Assembly: GCF_030124325.1 (NCBI RefSeq)
Contig: NZ_JASKLR010000001.1
Span: 292,427-356,426 of the forward strand
From: Sinorhizobium sp. 8-89
GTDB taxonomy: Bacteria; Pseudomonadota; Alphaproteobacteria; Rhizobiales; Rhizobiaceae
Direction: 5' to 3'
Length of the DNA stretch: 64,000 nt
Shown here: piece after piece, positions 28,271 to 37,322 of the stretch
Position numbering within the stretch: position 1 is the stretch's first letter
Layout: the number at the start of each line of letters is the position of its first letter
Notes under the pieces: generated by a model
The model's database searches: none
Told to the model about the DNA's origin: nothing
Seen by the model: the letters and a program-made list of their open reading frames with translations, nothing else
Made by a program: the position numbers and the translations under genes

Positions 28271-30436
28271 ATGCCCGATCTTCTTATCGAACTGCGCTCC
28301 GAAGAAATCCCCGCCCGCATGCAGCGCAAGGCGGCCGGCGACCTGAAGAAGCTTGTGACGGACGCGCTGGTCGAGGCAGGTCTGACCTATGAAGGCGCGC
28401 GCGAACACTGGACGCCGCGCCGGCTGACGCTCGACATCCGCGGCATGAATGCGCGCTCTGCCGATATTCGCGAGGAGCGCAAGGGCCCGCGCACCGACGC
28501 GAACGAAAAGGCGATCGAAGGCTTCCTGCGTGGCGCCGGCCTTTCCTCCATCAGCGAGGCCCATGTCCATAGCGACCCGAAGAAGGGCGATTTTTACGTC
28601 GCTCATATCCTCAAGCCGGGCCGGCCGGCCGAGGAGATCATCGCCGAGGCGATGCCGCCGATCATCCGCAATTTCCCATGGCCGAAATCGATGCGCTCCG
28701 GTGCTGCCTCCGCGAGACCTGGAAGCCTGCGCTGGGTTCGCCCGCTCCAGTCGATCGTCTGCACCTTTGGTTCCGAGACGGAGGAAACCACGGTAATTCC
28801 GTTCGAGGTCGACGGCATCGTCGCCTCCAACGTGACCTATGGCCATCGCTTCCATGCGCCGGAGGCGATCACAGTTCGCCGATTTGCCGATTATGCCGAG
28901 AAGCTCGAGAAGGCGAAAGTCGTGCTCGATGCCGAGCGCCGCAAGGAGATCATTGCCGCCGACGCTCACAACGTCGCCTTCGCCAGCGGTCTTGAGCTCG
29001 TCGAGGACGATGGCCTGCTCGAGGAAGTGTCGGGCCTCGTCGAATGGCCGCAGGTGCTGATGGGAAGCTTCGAGGAGAGCTATCTCGAAATCCCGTCGGA
29101 GATCATTCGCCTGACGATCAAAACCAATCAGAAGTGCTTCGTCACGCGCGAGCCGGGCGCTGAAACGCTGTCGAACAAGTTCATACTCGTGTCGAATATC
29201 GAGGCCAAGGATGGCGGCAAGGAAATCGTCCACGGCAACGGCAAGGTCGTGCGCGCGCGCCTTTCGGATGCGGCGCATTTCTGGAAGCGGGACCAGGGCA
29301 ACCTGCCGGATCTCGACACGCTCACGCTGTCCGCGGTGAAATTCGGGCTCGACCTCAAGAAGCCGCTCGACCAGCGCATGGCGAAGCTCGATGCGTTGAA
29401 TGTCACCTTCCACGCCAAGCTCGGAACGCAAGGCGAACGCGTTGCCCGCATCCGTGCGCTGGCCGCAGAACTTGCCAGTGTCACCGGTGCTGATGTGGCC
29501 CAGGTCGACCGCGCCGCCGTGCTCGCCAAGGCGGATCTGCGCACCGAGGCAGTCGGGGAATTCCCCGAACTCCAGGGCATCATGGGTCATAAATATGCGG
29601 TGCTGCAGGGCGAAACGCCCGTCGTCGCCAATGCGATCGAGGATCATTACAAGCCGCAAGGTCCCTCCGACCGCGTGCCGACCGACCCCGTTGCGGTGAC
29701 GGTCGCTCTTGCCGACAAGCTCGACACCCTCGTCGGCTTCTGGGCGATCGACGAAAAGCCGACGGGCTCGAAGGATCCCTATGCATTGCGCCGAGCCGCA
29801 CTCGGCGTGATCCGTCTCATCCTGGAAGGTAAAACGAGGCTGTCGCTTCGGCCGGCTTTCGATGTTGCGCTCGCAGGGCTCAAGGCACAGAGGCCGGAGG
29901 TCGCCGGCGATGTTTCTGCCGACCTTCTCGCCTTCTTCCACGACCGATTGAAAGTCTACCTGCGCGATCTCGGTGCCCGCTACGATCTGATCGACGCGGT
30001 GTTGACATCGGACGCCGACGATCTGCTGCTGATCGCGCGGCGCGTCGAGGCCCTGACGGCCTTCATCACGGCCGAAGAGGGAAAGAACCTGCTGGCTGGC
30101 ACCAAGCGTGCAACGCAGATTCTGGCGGCGGAGGAGAAAAAGGGGACGGAGGTCGCCGCTTCCGTCGACGAACGGCTGTTCAAACTCGACGCCGAAAGAA
30201 CTCTTCACGCATCGATCAAGATCGCAACCGGCGATGCCCGTGACGCGATCGTGAAAGAGGATTTCCGCTCGGCGATGGCGGCGTTGTCGAAACTGCGTGA
30301 GCCGGTCGATCAATTCTTCGATGATGTCCTGGTGAATGACGAGGATGTGGAGATCCGGGCCAATCGCCTGGCATTGCTGGGGCTCATCCGCTCTGCTACC
30401 GGGGCGGTCGCCGATTTCTCGAAGATCGCGGGATAG
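28271..30436 (+). CDS. glyS: Glycyl-tRNA synthetase beta chain
   Basis: A 721-aa tRNA-binding subunit. The N-terminus [18 protein letters not shown] and FPKSMRW-type segment ([13 protein letters not shown] here), GHRF, and KTNQKCFVT are family hallmarks. The C-terminal anticodon-binding part contains [18 protein letters not shown]-type sequence ([19 protein letters not shown]). Length is slightly above the usual 690-700. Separated from glyQ by lemA and DUF2207 genes, all on the same strand, so one long transcript is possible. Confidence 0.95.
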   Translation: MPDLLIELRSEEIPARMQRKAAGDLKKLVTDALVEAGLTYEGAREHWTPRRLTLDIRGMNARSADIREERKGPRTDANEKAIEGFLRGAGLSSISEAHVHSDPKKGDFYVAHILKPGRPAEEIIAEAMPPIIRNFPWPKSMRSGAASARPGSLRWVRPLQSIVCTFGSETEETTVIPFEVDGIVASNVTYGHRFHAPEAITVRRFADYAEKLEKAKVVLDAERRKEIIAADAHNVAFASGLELVEDDGLLEEVSGLVEWPQVLMGSFEESYLEIPSEIIRLTIKTNQKCFVTREPGAETLSNKFILVSNIEAKDGGKEIVHGNGKVVRARLSDAAHFWKRDQGNLPDLDTLTLSAVKFGLDLKKPLDQRMAKLDALNVTFHAKLGTQGERVARIRALAAELASVTGADVAQVDRAAVLAKADLRTEAVGEFPELQGIMGHKYAVLQGETPVVANAIEDHYKPQGPSDRVPTDPVAVTVALADKLDTLVGFWAIDEKPTGSKDPYALRRAALGVIRLILEGKTRLSLRPAFDVALAGLKAQRPEVAGDVSADLLAFFHDRLKVYLRDLGARYDLIDAVLTSDADDLLLIARRVEALTAFITAEEGKNLLAGTKRATQILAAEEKKGTEVAASVDERLFKLDAERTLHASIKIATGDARDAIVKEDFRSAMAALSKLREPVDQFFDDVLVNDEDVEIRANRLALLGLIRSATGAVADFSKIAG

Positions 30437-30533
30437 CAAGTATAGCCGTCCTCACGGTCGCCGCTACCCGCCTGACGCGCGCGGGGGCCGCATTGCATCG
30501 ACAATCTACAGCAATTGCCCTATCTCGTAGGGC

Positions 30534-31067
30534 ATGACGAGCGGCCAACCGAGCGCAGGCGCAGGCATCATCGAACCGCCGACCCTTGGGCGGCGAGGCG
30601 ACTGGATTGCCGTTGCCGAAGACGCGGTGCCGTTCGAGCGCATCGAGGCTTTCTTCGCCGGGCACGCCTACGAGCCGCACCGGCACGATACCTACGCTAT
30701 CGGACAGACGCTTTCAGGCGTCCAGAGCTTCCGCTATCGCGGCGCCGACCGCTTCAGCCTTGCCGGCAGAACGATGGTGCTTCATCCCGACGAAGTGCAC
30801 GATGGCCATGCGGGCAGCGACGACGGTTTCCGCTATCGCATGATCTACATCGAGCCGGCGGCTATCCAGAGTGTTCTGGGTGGCCGTCCGCTGCCCTTCA
30901 TCAAGGGCGGCATTTCCCCCGATCCGCGGCTCTTTGCGGCCGTTCGCGCGCTGCTTCCGGCGACGGACGCCCGCATCGAAGCGCTGGAATTCGGCGACGG
31001 CCTTTTCGAACTTGCTCATGCGCTCGAAGCGGCAGCCGGCGCTTCGATCAGTGGCAGCCGCGCGTGA
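30534..31067 (+). pseudogene. AraC-family regulator fragment: sensor domain without HTH
   Basis: The frame encodes the N-terminal cupin-type sensor of an AraC regulator ([42 protein letters not shown]), about 165 residues. It then ends in a short tail (ASISGSRA) and a stop, where the roughly 100-residue double helix-turn-helix should begin. The following frame resumes in the middle of a second protein ([14 protein letters not shown]), so a deletion seems to have removed the DNA-binding domain and the start of the next gene. Without the HTH it cannot act as a normal regulator. Confidence 0.7.
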
Positions 31068-31363
31068 TCGCCGAAATCAACGACTACCAGGTCAAGATCG
31101 TTCGCATCGAAGGCGATTTCGTCTGGCACGATCATCCGGAAACGGACGAGGCGTTCATCGTGCTGGACGGCGCGCTTCGGATCGATTTCCGCGACGGTTC
31201 TGTGACCGTCAGCCCGGGCGAGATGTACGTCGTGCCGAAGGGAGTCGAACACAAACCCTTTGCGGCAGGCGAAGTGAAGATGTTGCTCATCGAGCCGCGC
31301 GGCGTTCTGAACACTGGCCACGAGGGCGGCGAGCGCACGGCTCGCAACGATGTCTGGATTTGA
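31064..31363 (+). CDS. Cupin-domain protein, 5' end altered by a deletion
   Basis: A 99-aa single cupin barrel: [37 protein letters not shown], then KMLLIEPRG. The metal ligands His, His, Glu and His of the cupin motifs are present. The homologous sequence seems to begin 5' of this start (FDQWQPR in frame upstream), but no in-frame start codon belongs to it. The available start is a GTG at 31064 that overlaps the TGA of the AraC fragment (GTGA), so translation could be coupled. Enzymatic role unknown. Confidence 0.6.
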   Translation: MIAEINDYQVKIVRIEGDFVWHDHPETDEAFIVLDGALRIDFRDGSVTVSPGEMYVVPKGVEHKPFAAGEVKMLLIEPRGVLNTGHEGGERTARNDVWI

Positions 31364-31979
31364 TATTGGCGGCGCGACAATGGCCGGCGATCTCGCTCTC
31401 CTGGTCCTTGCGGCGTTGCCGCTGATGGGCAGTCCCGGTCCGGCGACGCTTAGTCTCGCCGGCATGGGGGCAGCCCACGGCATACGCCGAAGCGCGCGTT
31501 ACGCCGCGGGTGTCAACATCGGTACAATTGCTGTTGTCCTCGCGATCGCTGCGGGCGTAACCGCCCTGATCCTCGAGGTGCCGGGGATGAAGACGGCGCT
31601 CACGGTTCTCGCCGGCGCATATATGATCTATCTCGCGTGGCATATCGCCACTGCGCCGCCGGTTGCCGCTCATGAAGAGGGCTCAGGCGCTCCTTCGTTC
31701 CTCAGCGGATTTGTGCTCGCGATCGCCAATCCCAAAGCCTATGCGGCGATCGGCGCTGTTTACTCCGGCAGCACAAGCGACCTGGATCAGGGCGTCGACG
31801 GCGCAATCGCGAAGGTTCTCGCGCTCACTCTCATTGCGGTTGCCGTCAACACGACGTGGCTCTCCTTTGGAGCGGCTATCGCAACGGTCCTGCGCGACCC
31901 ATGGAAGGCACGCATCGCCAACCTGGTCTTTGCCGTCCTTTTGCTCGCCTCCGTGGCCTTGCCATTGCTCGCCCCTTGA
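31350..31979 (+). CDS. LysE/RhtB-family exporter
   Basis: A 209-aa membrane protein with about six hydrophobic segments. The N-terminal [20 protein letters not shown] is the LysE-family signature (normally PGP near the first helix), and NPKAY lies mid-protein. The family exports amino acids or related compounds. The start may be 31350, overlapping the cupin gene by 14 bases, or the ATG at 31380. It probably formed an operon with the AraC and cupin genes. Confidence 0.82.
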   Translation: MSGFDIGGATMAGDLALLVLAALPLMGSPGPATLSLAGMGAAHGIRRSARYAAGVNIGTIAVVLAIAAGVTALILEVPGMKTALTVLAGAYMIYLAWHIATAPPVAAHEEGSGAPSFLSGFVLAIANPKAYAAIGAVYSGSTSDLDQGVDGAIAKVLALTLIAVAVNTTWLSFGAAIATVLRDPWKARIANLVFAVLLLASVALPLLAP

Positions 31980-32010
31980 AAGGACCTGCGGCAACCGTCT
32001 ATGAAGCGGT

Positions 32011-32496
32011 ATGACTGCCAAGATCCTCGTCAGCGCCTGTCTAATGGGCCATGCGGTGCGCTACGACGGCGCATCGAAACCGCTTTCTCATCCGGCGATC
32101 GATCGCTGGCGTGAGGAGGGCAGGCTTGTCACGATCTGTCCCGAGATGTCGGCCGGCATGCCGGTTCCGCGCCCGCCGGCGGAGATCGAGCATGCGCAGG
32201 TAGGTGCCGACGTGCTTTCGGGGAACGCCCGGGTGGTTGAAAGAACTGGCCGGGATGTGACAGACGAATTTGTCCAGGCGGCCGAGAACGCCTTGGCGCT
32301 GGCGCTCGACACTGGCTGTCGATTTGCACTGTTGATCGACGGCAGTCCGTCTTGCGGTTCAGGCTTTATCTATGATGGCAGCTTCAGCGGCGCGCGGCAC
32401 CCGGGCATGGGTGTTACCGCCGCGCTGCTGCGGCAGAACGGCATCGAGGTTTATTCCGACAGCGAGATAGAGCTTCTGGCCGCCAAAGCTGGGTGA
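32011..32496 (+). CDS. DUF523 protein
   Basis: A 161-aa cytoplasmic protein of DUF523: ILVSACLMGHAVRYDGASK near the start, then ICPEMSAGMPVPRPPAEI, and LLIDGSPSCGSGFIYDG. Three conserved cysteines (in SACL, ICPE and SCGS) suggest a metal or cluster site; function is unknown. A 14-bp tandem duplication, GGTGAGGCATGGGC, lies at and just after the stop codon. Confidence 0.85.
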   Translation: MTAKILVSACLMGHAVRYDGASKPLSHPAIDRWREEGRLVTICPEMSAGMPVPRPPAEIEHAQVGADVLSGNARVVERTGRDVTDEFVQAAENALALALDTGCRFALLIDGSPSCGSGFIYDGSFSGARHPGMGVTAALLRQNGIEVYSDSEIELLAAKAG

Positions 32497-32571
32497 GGCA
32501 TGGGCAAGGTGAGGCATGGGCTGGATGAGGCGACGGCAGGATGAGGAATGCGTCTGGCGTATATCCCCAAA

Positions 32572-32606
32572 AGATTGCGCCCCTGCTTCTCTCAGGGGCG
32601 CAATCT
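32572..32606 (-). terminator. Intrinsic terminator, probably for the minus-strand secreted protein gene
   Basis: A perfect 14-bp stem (32572-32585 with 32593-32606) has a 7-base loop. On the minus strand it is followed by TTTT, so it best serves the gene at 32686-33210, though it could also stop the convergent DUF523 transcript. Confidence 0.7.
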
Positions 32607-32685
32607 CTCGCCATTGCAGCGAATACCCGTCAGCCGTGAAGTCAGGGGTCAGCTGGACGGGGCAGGGAACTGTATTTATATGGTT

Positions 32686-33210
32686 TTAGTCTAGCCGAAG
32701 TTCGAATGCGGCTGGATCAAATTCCTGTGAGTTGTCCTTGGCCATCGATGCTGCAACGGGTTCTGCATGCGAGATCGCATGAACGGCGGCGGTTTTTGCC
32801 GTCTCGTCGATTTGCGGGGAGATGGTGCCACCCGTCGCGGGTTGGCGCAGGTCGATGCCCATCGAGGCGCTCGCAGTCGCCGACCCGCCAGTCTTCGTCG
32901 CCGCGGCTCTCACGACCTCCTCGGGTGCCTTGCTGACGAAGACGACCGGGGATCCGCCGAGCCAGGCTTCGGTGCGCACCAGCTTCACCTCGCCACCGAT
33001 TTCCTTGAGCTCGATCTTGTCGGTGCCCGGAGTGATCTCGGGGACGACATAGGAGGATTTCTTCTTCGGCTGCAGCGGCGGGCAGTCCGCGCAGGAAACC
33101 GCAGCGACGCTGGAGTTGACAGCCTTGCCGGAGACGACGTCCTCGATTGAAGATGCAGCGGCCGTGCCGGCGAGAAGCGCGAAGGCACCGGAGATGAGCA
33201 GGGAACGCAT
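32686..33210 (-). CDS. Secreted hypothetical protein (possible HPE1-like domain)
   Basis: A 174-aa protein with a clear signal peptide (MRSLLISGAFALLAGTAAA-SS). The mature part holds a CADCPP motif, a KKKSSYVVPEITPGTDKIEL segment and KLVRTEAWLGGSPVVFVSKA, then an Ala/Ser/Thr-rich tail. I recall similar rhizobial proteins being labelled plant virulence effector HPE1-like; I cannot verify this and do not infer a virulence role. It is probably periplasmic or secreted, with the CxxC possibly forming a disulfide. Confidence 0.6.
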   Translation of the reverse strand: MRSLLISGAFALLAGTAAASSIEDVVSGKAVNSSVAAVSCADCPPLQPKKKSSYVVPEITPGTDKIELKEIGGEVKLVRTEAWLGGSPVVFVSKAPEEVVRAAATKTGGSATASASMGIDLRQPATGGTISPQIDETAKTAAVHAISHAEPVAASMAKDNSQEFDPAAFELRLD

Positions 33211-33364
33211 TGGATTCTCCTCGAAACTGTCGAGGACGACAATATGGCTTTTCCCTTACCTTCCCGTCAGGAGGATCGCTAAAAATTGACCGATGCAGGC
33301 TTTTCGCTTACAGCGCCGCGCATGTTTTATCCTTATATCGGCTACGATTTTAGGAACGTGCAGT

Positions 33365-33480
33365 AGAGCGGGGCGAGGAAAACTGTGCATGGTTTTCCGC
33401 TCCGCATCCCGCTCTAACTCATTAGAATCGATCGCGTTTGTGACGTCGGGTCGACTCGACCCAAAATCATCGTGATCTAG
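33365..33480. repeat. RIME2-type palindromic element touching the purD stop
   Basis: The element starts AGAGCGGGGCGAGGAAAA, has the complementary CGCATCCCGCTCT about 35 bases on, and ends with GGGTCGACTCGACCC and AAAATCATCGTGATCTAG. A close copy lies at 47731-47840, with a half copy at 54999-55052. The final CTAG of the element contains the purD stop codon (minus strand). Confidence 0.75.
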
Positions 33481-34748
33481 GCGGTTTCCCGCGCGACCGC
33501 GCGCCAGCCGATGTCGCGACGATAGAATCCGTTTTCCCATGAGACACCGCGCAGCACCGTATAGGCCGCGTCCTTGGCGCTGCTGACGCTGTCGCCCATA
33601 GCTGTGACGTTCAGCACGCGGCCGCCGGTTGCAACCAACTGATCGTCCCTTATCGCCGTGCCGGCATGAAACACCTTGGTGGTTGCGGATTCGTCTGGCA
33701 GGGCAGTGATCGGCGTGTTCTTCTCGTAGGCGCCGGGATATCCCCGCGAGGCCATGACGACAGTCAGCGCCGCCTCGTCGCGCCAATCAACGCTCATTTC
33801 GCCAAGCGTTCCGGTCGCAGCCGCGTAGAGCAGCGGCAACAGATCGCTCTTCATGCGCATCATCAGCACCTGGCATTCGGGGTCGCCGAAGCGGACGTTG
33901 TATTCGATGAGTTCCGGGCCGTTTTTGGTGATCATCAGCCCCGCGAAGAACACGCCGGTAAACGGGTAACCGCTTTCGGCCATGCCGCGCATCGTCGGCT
34001 CGATGATCTCCTTCATCGTGCGCTCGACCATTTCGGCAGTCATCACCGGTGCTGGCGAATAGGCGCCCATGCCGCCGGTGTTGGGCCCCGTGTCACCGTC
34101 GCCGACGCGCTTGTGATCCTGGGCCGAAGCAAGCGGCAGGACGTTCTTGCCGTCGCAGAGGCAGAAGAAGCTTGCTTCCTCGCCATCGAGATAGGCCTCG
34201 ACGACGACTTCGGCACCAGCGGACCCGAAGGCGCCGGCAAAGCACTCATCGACAGCGGCGAGGGCTTCATCGAGCGTCATCGCGACGGTCACGCCCTTGC
34301 CGGCGGCAAGTCCGTCGGCCTTGATGACGATCGGTGCGCCTTGTTCCCGCACATAGGCCTTCGCCGGTTCCGCTTCAGTGAAGCGTTTGTAGGCGCCGGT
34401 CGGAATTCCGTATTTCGCGCAGAGATCCTTGGTGAAGCCCTTGGAGCCTTCGAGCTGGGCAGCGGCAGCAGACGGGCCGAAGACCGCAATGCCCGCGGCG
34501 CGGAGCGTGTCTGCGAGCCCCGCAACGAGCGGCGCCTCCGGACCGACCACGACGAAATCGATCGCCGTTCTTCGGCAGAAATCGACCACGGCCTGTTGAT
34601 TGTCGACGTCGAGTGCGACGATCGCCGCTTCTTCGGCGATGCCCGGGTTGCCCGGCGCGGCATAGAGCGCGGTCAGTTTCGGCGATTGTGCGATTTTCCA
34701 TGCAAGCGCGTGTTCGCGTCCGCCCGATCCGATCAGAAGAACCTTCAT
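33477..34748 (-). CDS. purD: Phosphoribosylamine-glycine ligase
   Basis: A 423-aa ATP-grasp enzyme, the second step of purine synthesis. [18 protein letters not shown] opens the protein; [22 protein letters not shown] and [13 protein letters not shown] are the GARS hallmarks, and FFAGLMIT and [12 protein letters not shown] are in the ATP-grasp core. The ATG at 34748 is chosen over three earlier in-frame codons because the family starts exactly at [15 protein letters not shown]1 element ends 23 bases upstream, and a RIME2 element supplies its TAG stop. Confidence 0.96.
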   Translation of the reverse strand: MKVLLIGSGGREHALAWKIAQSPKLTALYAAPGNPGIAEEAAIVALDVDNQQAVVDFCRRTAIDFVVVGPEAPLVAGLADTLRAAGIAVFGPSAAAAQLEGSKGFTKDLCAKYGIPTGAYKRFTEAEPAKAYVREQGAPIVIKADGLAAGKGVTVAMTLDEALAAVDECFAGAFGSAGAEVVVEAYLDGEEASFFCLCDGKNVLPLASAQDHKRVGDGDTGPNTGGMGAYSPAPVMTAEMVERTMKEIIEPTMRGMAESGYPFTGVFFAGLMITKNGPELIEYNVRFGDPECQVLMMRMKSDLLPLLYAAATGTLGEMSVDWRDEAALTVVMASRGYPGAYEKNTPITALPDESATTKVFHAGTAIRDDQLVATGGRVLNVTAMGDSVSSAKDAAYTVLRGVSWENGFYRRDIGWRAVARETA

Positions 34749-34770
34749 TGCCACCCTCGCCATCAGCTGC

Positions 34771-34873
34771 TGCATGATTCCTTAAATCGAGATCGATTTA
34801 AGAACAAAATCGTGCAGAAACTCAAAGTTCTACAGCGTCCTTTGCGCATCTGATTACACGCGCGGCGCTGTAA
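34771..34873 (+). repeat. RIME1-type palindromic element, copy 2
   Basis: Same module as at 4974-5120: TGCATGATTCCTTAAATCG with its mirror GATTTAAG...CGTGCA, then CTACAGCGTCCTTTGCGC and the closing GGCGCTGTA. It lies 23 bases before purD, in its promoter or 5' leader. Confidence 0.78.
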
Positions 34874-34949
34874 TTGCTGCGCTGCGGTTAGGACGGCAAG
34901 CGGGGTAAGGTCAAGGAAAAAGCGGCAGCCGCGGTGGATTCAAGGGAAT

Positions 34950-37322
34950 CTAGCGGGCGACCGTCCGCCGGTCTTCGGCAGCGCCTTCGGCCGCTTCGGC
35001 ATCAGGTCGCGCCATTCGGGTCAGCGCCCAGATTCCGAGATCGTCGAGCGAAAGCGGTTTGCTGATCAGATAGCCCTGGAACCGGTCGCATCCGGCTGCG
35101 GTCAGCATCGCAAGCTTTTCCGGCGTATCTACGCCTTCGCCGACCACCGCCATGTCCTTCGCATGGCACAGGGCGACGACGGCCTTGAGGACCGGCAGGG
35201 ATTGCGATGCGGTCAGGTTTGAAACGAGTGCTCGGTCGAGTTTGATCGTATCCGCGGCATAGTCGATGATCTGCTGAACCGACGTGTAGCCGGCGCCAAA
35301 ATCATCGATCGAAAGCCGAAAACCCTTCTGGCGCAGGTCCTCGATGTTCCGCCGCAACTGGTCGCTGACCTGGACCGCGAACGTCTCCGTCAGCTCGACG
35401 TCGATCGACTGCGGCTGAAGTCCATGGCGTTCAACGCAGTCCGAGAAATAGTCGCTGATCGACCGCGAGTGCAATTCAGCGGAGGAAATATTGATCGCCA
35501 GCACGGTCTCGGGGCCGAAAAGCGCTTTCAGCTGGCGGCAATCGGACATTGCCTTGTTGATGACCCACCAGTCGATCTTGGAAAACAGACCCGAGCTTTC
35601 CGCAATCGGGACGAATTCGTCCGGGGTGACGTTGCCGAGAACGGGGGAGTGCCAGCGCAGCAAGGCCTCGCAGCCGGTGACGCGGCCTCTCGTATCGACG
35701 ATCGGCATGTAGACCAGGTGAAACTGCTCGTCCGGGTCGAGTGACCGCAATTCCTCCTGGATCTGGCGCAATCGGGTGCGTTTGTCGTTGAGAGCGCGGG
35801 AGAACCGGCTTGAGCGGTTCTTGCCCGCGCTCTTGGCCTGATACATGGCGGCGTCGGCATTGGAGATCAGTTCGGCGACATTGCTCGCGTCGTCCGGACA
35901 GATCGCCGCGCCGATGCTTGCCGTCACCGGATAGCGCTTGCCGGTAACCTCGAAACCATCGTTGAACAGCGCGAGAATTGCGCCAGCGATTTCCCTGACG
36001 GTGCCGTCGCCCGGTCTTGAGCGCACCAGGACGGCAAATTCGTCGCCTGACAGGCGGGCGAGGATTGCAGGCCTTTGTCCCCGTCTTTGGGTGATGGCAT
36101 CGACATGGTCTGCAAGTCGGGCGGCAAGCGTCTTCAGGAGCTCATCGCCGACTTCGTGACCATGCTTGTCGTTGACGAATTTGAAGTTGTCGATGTCGAT
36201 GAATAGCAAGCTGCATTTTTCGCCGGATGCAATGGCTTCCTGAACAACGCCGGCGGCAAGCGTATTGAAGTGACCCCGATTGCTGATGCCGGTTAGTGTA
36301 TCCGTCCAGGAGCTTCGCTGGACGAGTTCCAGCGAATGCACCGACTGGCGATGCAATTCGCGGATGTTGCGGGTGAGGCGCCCGATTTCGCCTGCTTCGT
36401 CCCGATCCGCTATCTCGGCGCGCGCGCCGACCATGACCGCCATGACATTGGCGTCGAGCGTTGCGATCGGCTCGGTAATGAAGCGCCGGATAAGGACGAC
36501 GATCAGCCAGATGGAGAAAAGGCCCATGGCCACGGCGCCAAGTGCAAGCAGCACTTTCTGGCGCAGCATCTGCCTCTCGAAATGCGAGTCCGAAATCGTA
36601 AGCGTCGCGTGAAGTGCCGGCCCGAGAGGGGCACTAGCCGAAAGATCGTCGGTAACGGCGAGCGGCCATGGCTGGAGAACGATGTCGGCGCCATACTCTT
36701 TCTTCAGCGCGGTCTGCATTTCGAGGAACCGATCGGGCTGCACGGCAACTTGCATCAAAAGTGCGTTCGCCTTGTTGCTGGGCAAAGGGCGGCTGAGAGT
36801 GATCGGGTCGATGAACTGGGAGTAGACGATTCTTGGGCTTCCGCCGCTATCGTGAAGATAGGTCCAATCCGTAAGCTTGGTGCCCCTGATGAGTTTCCTT
36901 GCCAGTTCGATCTGTGCGTCATCGACGTCCGCAAAAGGATCCCAACTGTTTTCGAAGTAATATTCCGTTTCCAGCTTGGAGGTCAGAATGATCAATGAGA
37001 CGAAGCCCATCGGATCGTCCGAGAGCGACTTTACACTCTCCTGCAGGCGCACGCCGAGCGCGTTGGCGCGATAGGTCCTGTCTGTTTCGGACACGAACTG
37101 ACGCAGCGCATTGCCGTTCAGCAAAGCGTTGAGAAAGCTCCTGCTCCGCCGGATCTCGCTTTGAAACACCGCGGCTGCATGTTCGAGTCTTTGCGACAGC
37201 TTGGCGTGTTCGAGCGCCCGGATCGATCGGCTCTGGGTGATGTGGACCGAAAAGGCCGCGAGCAGGTAACCCGCAAGCACCACAGGGAAGATGAGGAAAA
37301 GTGCGCGCTTGCCGAGTGTCAC
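34950..37322 (-). CDS. Membrane GGDEF-EAL protein, MbaA-like, paired with a periplasmic binding protein
   Basis: A 790-aa inner-membrane protein. Membrane helix 1 is at about 7-27, a periplasmic sensor at 28-256, helix 2 at 257-279 and HAMP-like at 280-335, followed by GGDEF (about 336-510; active site SGDEF at 425-429) and EAL (about 520-770; EALLRW at 552-557, later INISSAEL, DDFGAGYTS and a VGEGVD motif). Key residues of both domains look intact, so it may make or degrade c-di-GMP. It starts inside the stop codon of the upstream PotD-like gene (ATGA overlap). That arrangement matches the Vibrio NspS/MbaA pair, in which the binding protein controls the enzyme. Confidence 0.85.
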   Translation of the reverse strand: MTLGKRALFLIFPVVLAGYLLAAFSVHITQSRSIRALEHAKLSQRLEHAAAVFQSEIRRSRSFLNALLNGNALRQFVSETDRTYRANALGVRLQESVKSLSDDPMGFVSLIILTSKLETEYYFENSWDPFADVDDAQIELARKLIRGTKLTDWTYLHDSGGSPRIVYSQFIDPITLSRPLPSNKANALLMQVAVQPDRFLEMQTALKKEYGADIVLQPWPLAVTDDLSASAPLGPALHATLTISDSHFERQMLRQKVLLALGAVAMGLFSIWLIVVLIRRFITEPIATLDANVMAVMVGARAEIADRDEAGEIGRLTRNIRELHRQSVHSLELVQRSSWTDTLTGISNRGHFNTLAAGVVQEAIASGEKCSLLFIDIDNFKFVNDKHGHEVGDELLKTLAARLADHVDAITQRRGQRPAILARLSGDEFAVLVRSRPGDGTVREIAGAILALFNDGFEVTGKRYPVTASIGAAICPDDASNVAELISNADAAMYQAKSAGKNRSSRFSRALNDKRTRLRQIQEELRSLDPDEQFHLVYMPIVDTRGRVTGCEALLRWHSPVLGNVTPDEFVPIAESSGLFSKIDWWVINKAMSDCRQLKALFGPETVLAINISSAELHSRSISDYFSDCVERHGLQPQSIDVELTETFAVQVSDQLRRNIEDLRQKGFRLSIDDFGAGYTSVQQIIDYAADTIKLDRALVSNLTASQSLPVLKAVVALCHAKDMAVVGEGVDTPEKLAMLTAAGCDRFQGYLISKPLSLDDLGIWALTRMARPDAEAAEGAAEDRRTVAR

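Noticed and set aside
28013-30439. 808-codon minus-strand frame opposite glyS
   Set aside because: Antisense shadow of glyS with no recognisable domain or ribosome site; length comes from GC-rich codon bias.
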